Source of the DNA: Melastoma dodecandrum
Taxonomy: Eukaryota; Streptophyta; Magnoliopsida; Myrtales; Melastomataceae
Direction of reading: 5' to 3'
Assembly (NCBI GenBank): GCA_029817715.1
Contig: JARUPY010000079.1
Span: 3,100,001-3,164,000 of the forward strand
DNA: 64,000 nucleotides
The translations under genes and the position numbers were made by a program. A model generated the notes under the pieces. The model saw nothing but the letters and a program-made list of their open reading frames with translations, did not search any database and had not been told where the DNA came from. Of this stretch, positions 35,200 to 46,528 are shown piece by piece. The number at the start of each line of letters is the position of its first letter. The first letter of the stretch is position 1.

Positions 35200-37057
35200 C
35201 CAGGGTTTGGACTTTCTAGACGGACGTCTCGGTCGTCCCTTATGATGATGCCTTTGCCGTGTTAACGACCTTTTGTTTTCTTTAGTCCATATTATAAACA
35301 CGACGAATACGATTCGAATGCAAAGTGAAAAGTTGGTCGGCCAAGGATTAGTCCCGGGGGAGTTGGTAATTAGTTAAAAGAGTGGGAGACTATTACGGTT
35401 AATTCAGCTCTTTTGACAATGTCAAATCGTCCCATTTTATCCCATGGCGAAATCAATCATGGGTTTAAGTTAAATCAAGCTTAGAGCATAAATGGAGTTT
35501 GTTTCCTGAAGAACTTACGGTTAGAGATGCTTTTTTAAAAAAGGTAAAAAATTGTTACCAAAATGCATAAAAAAAGGTAAATAGAAAGTGTTTCTTTGGG
35601 GGTGGGGTCGTTCGTCGTCATCCACAACACTTGATCAACCTCGAGGTTTTTAGTTTCGGGGTTAATGATTAAGTCCAGTTTGCCCGACCCAGTTAGTAAG
35701 TTCAAGGAGAGGGCTGCTACTTGATGTCTTGTCCTCTTCTTTTCTTTTGAAATCAATGAAAACGTGCCATTGACTCATATCATGTGTGACCATCGAGGCG
35801 GCAGCGGAAGCATCATGCCATGTCCAGTGTATTGCCGATGTTGAGGTAACGATGGAGCTTCGTGAATGCGAGTTTGTTTCGTGGACGCTCTGTCTTGGGG
35901 GTTCTGAAGGTCTCTTAGTAGTAGTAATCGACTTAACCACCTTATTCCAACCCATGAAGCACTTAAAAGAACAAAAAAAGGGATTGTTATTAGGCGTTTA
36001 GATAAACAAAGAAATGGACGTCGTCTTTAAGGAATTGGCTTCTCCTTCCAACTTGGTCGCACTCTCTTTTAACTTTCCATTCGATTTGGAAGCAGCCGCC
36101 CTCCCAAGAAGAACTTTTCCTAGTCAACAAACGACTGCCCCCTAATCATAAATTAATCAATATTAACTTCAGCATAAATCCAAAACTAAGAAACCATAAA
36201 CAATCTCACAAAAATTCCTGTTGATCCTAATTGAATTATGTCAAAAAAACATTGGTATTCCCTAAATAAGATCATTGAAATAATGGACAACCACGTTTAT
36301 CCCCCATGATATTTGTTCCTCCTGGGGAGGGAGGGTCCTGTCTCTTGTTCACATTCTCCGATGGCTTTTCTACTGTCGACATTAACATATAAGCATCGGG
36401 ATGAAGGGGTCTCTCGACCGAATGATCACCCCCGACCATCCTAGAGGCCGCTGACCGCGGCTGCCTGTCCAGATTTCGTCCTATGGAGTTCAGTCCAGCT
36501 TCACAAGATAAACAGGCGAATTTGCTTCCTTCTTCATTGTCAATGTCATATTTATTATATAACATTTCTCTTAATATGTTCCATCGAATCCGTGTGTAAT
36601 GTTGACGGGGTACTATGATAAATTACATTATATATTTTAAGACATGAAAAAATCATATCTTAATAATTACTTTCGTCCACTTTTTGATCTCAACTTTTTA
36701 CCTAATTTTTAGAACTCTCGTCGCATTATTGGCCATTTAAAAATAAATTAACAAAGAGGGAAAAAATATGTATATGGTCACTGCGACTAGAGACATCTAC
36801 ATGGATTAAAAAAATATAAAAAAATAATGCCCCTAAAAATTGTGTAATTTCTTAAGGGTTAAAATTTAAAAAAAAAATGAAGAAGCTAGAGTTACAAGGA
36901 TTACAACATTATCCTCCCTCCCTCCATTTCTTTTCCCCAGTTTAGCAAATACAAGTATTTACAAAATGAAGCCTCCTTTGTCTCCAGTTCTGAGCTGGAA
37001 GCCTTCCGGGCTCCATGAAAATTGGGTGGTCTCCGATACACTGGTATGCACGGCAAC
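35200..37057. other. Gene-poor gap
   Basis: No recognisable gene. One ATG-started ORF on the minus strand (36272-36565, 97 aa, containing KRQDPPSPGGTNIMGDKRG) has no family I know and no supporting context; another at 35662-35955 is similar in quality. The rest is A/T-rich. Confidence 0.4.
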
Positions 37058-40000
37058 TCAGCGTAAACCGTCCCTTCGGCCCCAAAATAGAGGAATCGAT
37101 CTTCCGGGTCTCTTCTGGCCGTCGAAGGCCTTGCCGAGGGCTCGAGATGCAGGGGCAGCGGTACACGCTTGCTTTGAGATGCTGGTTATGGACTCCCTGA
37201 TGGATAGACTCTGCGAGGACCTGCTTGATTTGGGAGCTGACCAGCTTATGGATGTTTTCCTGTAGGTTAGCTCTATGTTGGAAATTCTGGACTTCTTCAA
37301 GGGTGTCAGCTCGTTACCCTGGGTATGGTTCTTCGACCCTGATGTTGTGGCGTTGACAACAGCTTCTTCTGGCTTTTTGCTCCATTCCGGCTTTTCTTGT
37401 TTGATTAACTTTCTCGGGGTGTCTTTGGATGACTTGAACAGTTTGACATTTCCTCTTGGGGATGACATGGAAATTCTGCACAAGGTTTGAGCAGCGGCAA
37501 ACACACTTGGACAATGTCTCTCTTTATCTGCACAGCAAGAAAATCACTTGTTAAGAGGGAAAATGACACTCAATGCGCATACGTGGTCCACATTCTTCTG
37601 TTCGTTACCGTTAGTCTAATTTAGAAGGACAAAGAAAACGTACGCCTTACTACCCATAACTTAACAACTTCGATCAATCAAGTAACCCTTCTGGTCAACT
37701 ATTATCGAAGGTATAATTTGGTTCATTGAAATGAATAATTAACTTTCTCCTATATTAATTTTGATAACAAATTTTAGAATGAGATAAATATATATTAAAT
37801 ATATGGATACAAGGAGAACTATTTACATACAGATTCTTAATTTGTTATATTTTTTTATAAGTTAATTTGTTAGAATTATTAATCTTATAATCCAGAAATA
37901 GGGTTAATATTTGAATCTAAATGCGTCGCAGGTGTTTTCCTAAAGGTTAATGATTTGAATCCATGTAAGCACTACTCATTCTCCAAGCTAAAGAGGAATC
38001 TTAATATTTAAAAATTCCTTGATTTAACCAACCCCACTCGGGGCGGAGATCAATGGTGTCAATGCCTTTAAGCATAAGATTTTAGCATAAAAATGTCGGT
38101 ATTTGTGTATATGTACGCCCGCAACGCCTAGAACTCATAATAAGGTTCATTCTCACATATTCTGAGTTAGATCTCCATGAATAGTAAAATCTATATCAAT
38201 TCAAGACCACCTTGATATACGTCCACTACCATGCAAAGCTGAATAGATTCTTCAGAAGATAGAAAGGACGAAAATTATGCATAGAAGCTAAGCCTAACCT
38301 GTCTGATGGCTGTTGGAAGATAAAGGATGTACGGCAGAAGAAGTTGATATCCCTTCTTGCTTAGGAGCAATGGAAGGCTCCTGAGAGAAAATTTTACTTA
38401 AAGGCATGGCCTTCCCCCTTTGGACCAAAGGAACCAGGTCTTCCTTGTATTGGATGGAGTCCAAGTTGGAATAACAATTGTCACTATTCTCCAAAAAACT
38501 GCAAGTAGTTGCTATACTTGTCCACCTTGCTTGGCATGAGTTCCTACTGGTCGAGAGCTTTGCTGCATCAGAACTGGACCGGGAAATTCCATTAAATGCA
38601 TTGGACCATGTGAATGCTGGCAAGCAACCATGCTTAGTTACTGGCTTGACCAAACGGGGATCAGATAAACTCCTTGAGGGTAAAGCAGATTTAGACCCCT
38701 CCAGAATCAGGGAGTCCAGATCTATCAGTGCCATAGGTTCCAGCTTATCCCACAGATCCTTAGGTTGAAACAGACGGGACTGGAGTGGCATCGTCTGTTT
38801 GTCAGGTGTCTCGCTATTGTCGTGGTTCTTCAAGGCGACATAAATTTTGTCAATTCTCAGCAAATTGAAGATATTTGAGGAAGAAAAACTGATCCCAAAC
38901 TTAAAGCAAAACTGAACAGTAAGACAAACTTTCAAGGACAAAAACTTATCTGAATAATAATGATGTTCTTAAATATTCAGAACAGGAAACTAGAGATAAC
39001 TACATATAGACAATGGGACATGAAGGGAATTGGTAACTTTTTGCCAATATTTGCTTAGATCCGATACTTCCTTTTGTTTATAAACATATAATGATCGTGG
39101 AATGCTTCTTATGGTGGTGTTCCATTCACTTGATTCAGGCAGTAGTCTTTTCTTCTAGGAAAAACTGATACACAATTATTTTCATAGAACTGATAAATAA
39201 TGAAATAAATCCACCTATACTATACAAGGTGAATTTTCTGTAAAGAAAATAAATCACATCACATCAAGCAGTACTGCTTGTATAGTATAGGTCACAATTA
39301 CTATGAGGAAGTACTGCTTGATGTTTTTACATCAAGCAGTAATTCCTCATAGTAGGCAACAGGAAAACCTAGCAAAAACAATCAAATCATAACAGCTGAC
39401 CTTGCTTGTTGTCCCCATTTCAGTCATGGATGGTTCTCCATTATCATCTTCATTGCAGCCTTCATCCAAGGGAACAGATTTCTGAATGTCTGTGGCCATT
39501 TTATTGCTAGTGAAGCTGTCTGATTCTTCCATGATTTCAGATTTTGCAGGCTTTAGGGGCTGAAGCACTGAGCAAGCCTTTCTAACCAAGGGCATGATGC
39601 TATCATTCGAGTTTGCTAATTTCTTTGTTTTTTCATTGGAAGAACTAGGATTTTCAAATGTACCCTCTAGCAATTTGATTATTGATAAGTCATCCGCAAG
39701 TTGTGTGATGTCACTGTCACTTGACTTCAAGCCATACAAACCTGACATGAAGTTTCACCAAACAATATAGATCAACATATCCAATGAACCAGTCAGAATT
39801 CAAGATCTGCAAAAGCACTTGGCAATAACCCGTCGATCCAAACACGGGAACATGGTTTCTGCACATTGTATGTATTTGAGTTCTGTCACACAAGTATAAA
39901 AAATTGACAATATCTGGGTATAGAGAAGGACAAAAACCCAATCAGATTCAACATACCAAGAAGATTGTTTCCACCCGAAGTTAAACTGAAGCTTGTAGAA

Positions 40001-41919
40001 CCGCATGTCTTCATCATGGTGGAATCCTGCTTGCTCTTAGCAGAGAGTTTGGATGCATTTCTCTCAACCCGTTTGTCACTGGGTACACTTCTTTGCCCCC
40101 CCAGATCATTATTGTCGACTAATGTTTTGCAAACAAGAAATAAGTTAAAAGTTATTGCATTTAAAACTGCTGTATGCAAAACCCAGGTAATCTCCTTTCA
40201 GAGAATGATGAAATAAAATAACCATCATGCATAAATCATATGCAATCTTACTGCAAAAGTGGTAAACTAACAGGGAAAAGATAGAACAATCCTAATTGAT
40301 ATCTCTTTTGTACTGGGGAAAATACAACAAAGGAAAATTAGGCCAAGATAAAACTTGAAATCAGCAGAACTAAAAGGACAAAAACAGGGAAATACAAACT
40401 TAAGCTGTCGCAAGCTAAAGGGAACGGTGAGAGAATCCATGCATCTCAAGGACAAAAGGAAACTACTTAATTTGAAGCCTTCCTAAATCAGAGAGCAAGC
40501 ACTAACTGGAAATCACGAGGAAACATTACACCTTAAATTTGAAAGTAAAAGATCAAATGTTTTTGTTAGACGATCTATCAGGAATTTTGTACTCTTAAGA
40601 GTGTCCAATTATAAATAGAAGCATAATAACAACGGGCATCTAGTAATACATTATCTCTGAGTTCTAAATTACAGTTGAATACCTAGGGAGATGCTTCTCT
40701 TCAAAGACTTCTTAAACAGATCTTTGAAATCATCTATAGCAATGTTCCCTGAGAATCCATTGGTATGACTAAGCCGTGCTTTCACAGAGCTGGTGAGGCT
40801 AGTTTGTGAAACTTTTCTTGCTTTGCATGGCGATGGAAACTCGTCTTGCTTGAGGTCGCGAGCAGAATTTCCATTGATGTACTCAATTTTACGAGAAAGT
40901 TCACCAGACTCAAAACTTGATAACTGCTCCGCACACTTTGTAACACTCGTTTGGCCATTTTTATGGGAGGAAAGCACATCAATTGCACCCACAGCTTTTG
41001 TGACCTCTGAAATCACCAAATGCACACATCAACACACCAACTTAAAGGACATAAACGGAATGATTTAAATTCAAATATTGAGTGGGCACCATGAAAATAA
41101 TGAAATTATAGAAAACATAGAAGAATACAATGAAAATAAAATCGCATCAGAAAAGACATGGCATGGTAAAAATACAACTTTGGCCTCAAAGCAGAATGCT
41201 TCTCTAACATGGAACTAGATGATTGTGGAATTATTTCCGGTCCTATTTCTTCTTTTTATAATATGCCACATTATTAGCAACACAGAGACTTCAATCAAGA
41301 ATCAAATTGCAATTTTCTTGAATTTTAAATCGAAACAAACTGTGACTCATTTCCCTGGATAACAATGTTAGAAATGCTTCAAAAATACTTAACTAAGAAG
41401 TAAGCTGTAAATCCATCTCCACTTCGAAAGCTCATGTTACCATGTTGAAATCAAGCTTTCCTCACTATATCCCTCCAGTTCGAATGCTCATAGATAATGA
41501 ACAAAACATAAATTCATAATTCAAGTCTTCATACATGAAAATAGCCCTGTTTATAATAATCACCCAACTATGCACAGAGTCAAAATCCTACTCAAATGTT
41601 AGCCGAGGGGATTCTCTCATAAAAAATTCATATCGTCATATCATCAAGCACGAGCATAGACCAATCTAATCAACCCAAACGAAATGGTAATTCAGGCCAA
41701 TATATTGCATCCCCACATCAAGCGAATCCCTTTTCCAACCTCTCATCCATCAAACCAATCGGAAACCGTAAATCCAAGTAAAGGTTCAAAAATAAAAAAA
41801 TTCTCACCGCAAGCTGCCGAGCTAAAAGTCCCAGGAGGACCACGACTGACTCTAGCCGCGGCAACCGAATCACAGCCCTCGATCTTCCGGACCTTGACAC
41901 CGTAATCATCAGATCCCAT
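37058..41919 (-). CDS. Unidentified plant protein (673 aa, 6 exons)
   Basis: Exons 41808-41919, 40683-41006, 39957-40118, 39401-39741, 38299-38911, 37058-37527 join with GT-AG borders and matching phases to 2022 nt, so the gene model is well supported although I do not recognise the product. It begins MGSDDYGVKVRKIEGCDSVA. The protein is Ser/Lys-rich and mostly low in hydrophobicity, with no signal peptide, membrane helix or known domain visible. Notable patches: FKDLFKKSLKRSISLG at the end of exon 2, a DLWDKLEPMALIDLDSLILE stretch in exon 5, and a basic Ser-rich C-terminus (YRKTSISWSAPKSSRSSQSL) ending FWGRRDGLR. A disordered nuclear or cytoskeleton-associated protein is possible, but that is inference. 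The exon 4 donor is GTCAGC. The start of exon 5 (38911) is the least certain border. Confidence 0.75.
39213..39352. repeat. Nested inverted repeats (foldback) inside an intron
   Basis: The block 39301-39352 is a near-perfect hairpin: CTATGAGGAAGTACTGCTTG ATGT, a short T loop, then ACATCAAGCAGTAATTCCTC ATAG. An outer pair, CCTATACTATACAAG at about 39217 and CTTGTATAGTATAGG near 39277, is also inverted. The whole lies in intron 4 of the 673-aa gene, only about 50 bp from the exon 4 donor. It resembles a small MITE or foldback element. Confidence 0.75.
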
Positions 41920-42217
41920 AAAGCCTCTTCGATTCCCCTCCTCAGCCCAGACCCCAACACAAGCACACGCCCAAACTCAAAACCCTACAATTATCACGAC
42001 AACCCCGTCCATCCTCTATCCCTGAACTTCCTCCGACTTATCCTCCATGACCGCGGCCCCGTTCAAATTACGACCAGCTACGGAAGACAGACCGCGTCAC
42101 CTGGAGAAGCGGGAAACGGCGGCAGATTGACGAAGGTAGACTGGTGGAGGTCATCGTTGCGGCTGCGATTTCTAGGGCTAAAGTGATCGGGAAATGTGGA
42201 GGAAAAGATTCGGAGAT

Positions 42218-42225
42218 ATTTATAG
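42218..42225 (-). promoter_or_regulatory. TATA box for the 673-aa protein gene
   Basis: TATAAATA on the minus strand, about 300 bp upstream of ATG 41919. Confidence 0.45.
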
Positions 42226-44800
42226 TTTTCGGGAAATTAGCCGGTTGGAAGTTGGGGATTATCGGGTGCAGTCGAGAGTAGTTGGGACTTCGGTGTGACG
42301 GCGGAGATTGTTAGGTGGGAAGGGTGACGTGGCAAGGTCCGTGGAAGTTCCTATGGAGGCGTAGGAAAGATAACGTGGAATGGTGAGCAGCTGAAACTGA
42401 CCGAAGATATAGACCTCCCCGTGAAAGTAAGGTGCACTTTCCCGTCCCGTCGGCCCAACTATGGACTGACTTTTGGCCTCCCGAATATACTTAAAAAGTT
42501 TGATTATTAATAAGCACTAAAAAAAGGCATTACTCTTATTTATTAATTGAAATTTTCAACTAATAAAAATTCATAAAACATTTTAATTATATGTAATTTT
42601 TACTTAATGATTAATTATTATCCAGAAAACAAAAGTTTTCCCCTACACTGCACAGTATAAATACAGGCAGTGCTATTTTGTTCTGTGATTGCTTGCAAAT
42701 GGTGAGTTCAGTTGGTGTAGACCATGACCGCGGGATTCAAGATCTGATGTAAAAGTGGCTTTTGATGTGAATTTTACTTGTTATTACAATGTTTCTTACT
42801 CTGTCTTAGCAAAAAAAAAAAAAAAAAAAAGTTAATTGAAGGATTTTGATAAATTATAGCGACTTTTTTTTGGATATATATTTGGGAGTCAGTTCGGTTC
42901 ACTGTACAGAGATGATGATGACTTGGAGACATGAAATTGAAGTGAGAGCGCATTTGCTGTGATCTTTCTGTTGTGATGTTTGATGAAATCATGTGGGATG
43001 ACAGTGATGAATGCGACTATTTTTGGTATGGGCCTATTAGATTGCACAATAGACTTGATAATGTTTGAGCTGCCAACAGGAAGCTTGGCAGAATGACAAT
43101 GTTTTTGAAAATAAAAAGGAAAGGAAGTCCTTCCTTGACTACAGCGCTTTAAATTTTGAAAACGTATCGGAGTCACAATTAACTTATTTAAAATTCAAGT
43201 TAGAAAAATTATAGATATTTGTTAAGATTCGATAATTATGGATTTTTAAATCGCATGCATCACAAAGAAAGAGAGGCCTTTATCTTGTGCTTTCGATGTT
43301 CAAATTTATTTGAGCTCATTTTTTTAGAAAAAAAAGGAGAATGTTTGACAATAAAAAATGATCTCGAGCTCAATAATGATAGCAATGTCTATGTGAATAA
43401 TTTTTATGAAAATATTTCTTAAAAATTGATTTCGGCAAAAAACGCAAGCAACATAGATTTATTAATCGCCTTAACTGTTTCTAAGCTAAATTGAATTCAA
43501 GAGAACCCGATTTAGGGAAAGTGAGGTTATTACCATTTCTCGACTTTCCCTAAAACGAAATGCCCCCGTTAGCATTTGTACCTTACGATGATGTTTTAAA
43601 ATAGGTTTAGAGGGAACCTGGCGAGCCGTTGATGCCGTACGTTGGTGAGCACGTAGCCGTCTTTTGAGGGTCCTGATATTCGAGAATCCAAATAATCCCT
43701 CTATAATACCTCAAATCTCCTTTCCTATTTTATTTTCAAAAAATATTCATTTCCCTTAATTGCATTCATTAAAATCTATTTCCTAAATGAGAGCACATGT
43801 GCAGGTTACAGAAGACGCATGGATAGATTGAAACGCTTCCCCCTTCAGACGTTTCAACTTGCAAACGTTATGACTTTCAAACTTTAATTATACTTTCCTA
43901 TATAGAAGAGACACACACATGTAAAGAAAAGAGGGAGAGACGGACGTACAAAAAAAAAGCTCCCTCCCTCTAAGCGTTCTTGGAACTTCCCCTTTCCTCT
44001 CGACGAGCCTCTCGACCAAGGTAAGCTCATGGAGCAACGGAGACCCCCCAACCAGCCTTACCGCGGAGGACACGTTCCGGCTTCACTAGTCGATGGTTGT
44101 GGCAAGAAGAAATAACGGCGACCCTGGACAACCTCCGACGTCCTCCCTTCGCCGTCTCCATGCTCGAGGCCATCTCTCCGGCATCTAGGATCTGCCCTCC
44201 CTCGTCTAGAGACGAGGAGGACTCAACTACCACATTTCGTAACCTCGTAGCTTCGCGGGAGGGCTCCCTTTTTGCTTTGACGTTTTCTTGTTTGCGCAGC
44301 CGCAAGGATTGGACAACCGAGAACCAACTCACGAAGACATCTTGTGGTCGCCAAAACAGGCAAAGACTCTCACATCCCCTTCCCTTCATACGTCCTGGCA
44401 TGTTGGGATGTATTGCAGCCTTCCCATCGAGCCAAAATAGCTCGGTAAGTCTAAATATGTTTCGGATCTGTCTGCGTAGCCTTCGGTTTTTGCTGTATAT
44501 CTTTTTGTGTACTTATCGGAATCGCGCGAAACCACTTGCATTTGATTCTTAAATTAAATACGGTTCTAAGGACACCAAACCAAGCTAAATTTGAGTCCCT
44601 AACATAAGATTTTCGAATGAAACATTGTACTGGTTACAAACGACCGAGTTTCACATGTTTGGACATGACCGTTCACATTTTTGCCATACATCGAACTTCA
44701 AATATACTCTAGACATGTCACACTAGCTATATATGATGTTTCATGCACAAATTTTTAGTGGTTTTAAAATGATATGGCATTTACATATGAATGGAGTATT
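42226..44800. other. Gene-poor DNA with simple repeats
   Basis: A/T-rich region with a poly-A run at about 42810-42830 and a 12-bp perfect inverted repeat (TTTAGGGAAAGT / ACTTTCCCTAAA) at 43511-43522 and 43543-43554. A TATA-like CCTATATAGAAGAG at about 43897 is followed by purine-rich DNA. From about 43900 it may already be the left part of the LTR-type repeat that continues to 46.3 kb. No gene is supported. Confidence 0.4.
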
Positions 44801-44825
44801 TTCGAACAATCCGAAGACTTATAGG

Positions 44826-45195
44826 CTCGGATCTACATGTCGACAGTCCACTCTTTTACTCATAACTTTCTTTTTGGAAATCGTATTGACCTAAAACTTA
44901 AGCCATTAGATGCCTGACTTCAAGAGCTTCTTTCTGAGTATAAGTAAGCTTATTTTCGTGAACTAAGCTAAAAGTTATATACGTTTTTCTGAAAGGCAGC
45001 AAAACTGTCGGAGCTCGGATCTGCATGTGGACATCTCACTCTTTTGTCTATAACTTTCGTTACAGACCTTAGATTGACTTGAAATTGCACTATTGGATTA
45101 CTGACTCGAAGAGCTTTCTTCCAAGTATAAATATGCACATTTTCATGAATTGAGCAGAAAGTTATGCATATTTTTTTGAAAGGCACTAAAGCTGC
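44826..45195. repeat. Two diverged ~188-bp tandem units within an LTR-type repeat
   Basis: CTCGGATCTACATG at 44826 and CTCGGATCTGCATG at 45014 start two similar units. Each has CACTCTTTT, ATAACTTTC, a GACTTCAAGAGCTT-like word, and TTTTTCTGAAAGGCA or TTTTTTGAAAGGCA at its end. Confidence 0.7.
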
Positions 45196-45439
45196 CGCGG
45201 TTGAGAAGCATTCAATTACGCATGATTTTCCATCATGTCTTGAACTTGCTTGATGTCATTGATATGTTTCCAAGTTCATGATCATCGCGTTTATCATGTA
45301 CATATTATTATTTACTAATCATTTTCCTATCTTGATGTTTTCGCATGTGAAAATACAATCTCGTCAATCCGAGTGACGTTTGGGACATATTGAAGGTCGG
45401 CGGGCTCAAACACCTCACATCGTTCGCTTCCGTTTTTTT

Positions 45440-46270
45440 TCAACTTCAAGATGATGCACGGTGGACCGAAGTGGAAACGCTCCAGACGGCCCCAACCGAC
45501 AAACCGAAGGTATAAAGGGGAGGTGGGGGCCTCCCCGAATTACTCATTTACACATGTAACGGGCTGCGGGCCCAATTGCATAGGCCCGCAGTCACCACCC
45601 TTCCCTGCTCTCTTTTATCTAAATTATTGTTTGTGAGTGTTGTGGTGCATGGTGTTAGGCCCCCTTAGGATTTTTGTCGCATGTGACTGTTAAACAAATA
45701 CACATGAGTTCGGGTCCAACGCCTGGATCTGGTCCAGCGCCCGTAAAACAATGACATTAGTCCGGAGTCATGCCCGGATCGGGTCCAACGCCCGTTAACC
45801 AAAAGCAAACTTTTGGAGCAAACGACACATCTTCGCTTGTTTAGATGTAAGAGTTAGTAATTAGGAATCCCCGAATCTACTCTGGTTTTCCGACTTAAAC
45901 CAAGCTTTTAAAAAACTAAGTCGGTGGCGACTCCGTATAATTAAAAAAAACTTTTTTTACGAAGTCATTTTGGATAGGTGACGGCGACGCGAGCCGCTCT
46001 TGGAACCTCCTGAAGCTTCCTCCTCGGGCCATGCGCTCCTTTTCGCCCGTCGCCTCTTAAGGAGCATGGAGACGATCGGCGAAAAGTCTGGGCAGACCCG
46101 ATCAGGAATCGAAGGAGGGACCCCCTCGGTCTTTTCCTCAGCGTTCGACGCTCGAGTCGCGACGCCGACCGGAAGACTCTAGGGGAGCGGGCCCGGATCC
46201 TCGGGTCGTCCGAACCACTGCGCGCATGCTAGGCCGGAAGGCGCGCGTACACCCTCGAATATATAACCAT
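45440..46270. mobile_element. LTR-type repeat B, copy 1 (3' part with hairpin and PBS-like motif)
   Basis: Homologous in the same order and orientation to 61215-61965: GGCCTCCCCGAA, GGGCTGCGGGCCC hairpin, TTTTATCTAAAT, the GGGTCCAACGCCCGTTAA words, AAGTCGGTGGCGACTC, GAGCCGCTC, GGACCCGGATCCTCGGGTCG or its variant, and GCATGCTAGGCCGGAAGGCG. The GGTGGCGACTC word resembles the primer-binding region I associate with Tat/Ogre-type Gypsy elements. That assignment is recollection, not a database match. No polymerase or protease domains are visible. Confidence 0.6.
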
Positions 46271-46528
46271 TGCCTCTTACCCGAGAGCGAGGACGGGGTG
46301 CGTACGTTGATTGTCCGCAAGACACGCCTCAGAGTATCCGCACAGAAAACTAAAACATGACGTAAAGAGGTCTGGTCGGGAGGAAGACCTTGAGCCTCTG
46401 GATCCTTGGCTTCCACTATGTTTGAAGTGTCACCAACGATGAGGCGGAGAATCATCCAAAGTCTAATTTGATGACGAGAGAGAAAGGAGATGCCTTGTAA
46501 CTCATCAAGAAGGCGTGGTGCTGGGAAC

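Noticed and set aside
36272..36565. 97-codon ORF with PPSPGG as possible peptide hormone precursor
   Set aside because: No signal peptide and no match to known CLE, CEP or IDA motifs; kept only as a note in the gap annotation.
42690..42745. tRNA- or SINE-like string (GAGTTCAGTTGGTGTAGACC, GGGATTCAAGATC) after a TATAAATA
   Set aside because: A-box and B-box matches are weak and no cloverleaf or SINE body can be drawn.
44093..44552. Open frame on the + strand and a 124-codon frame on the minus strand
   Set aside because: No recognisable protein and non-ATG starts as listed; the context is an LTR-type repeat.
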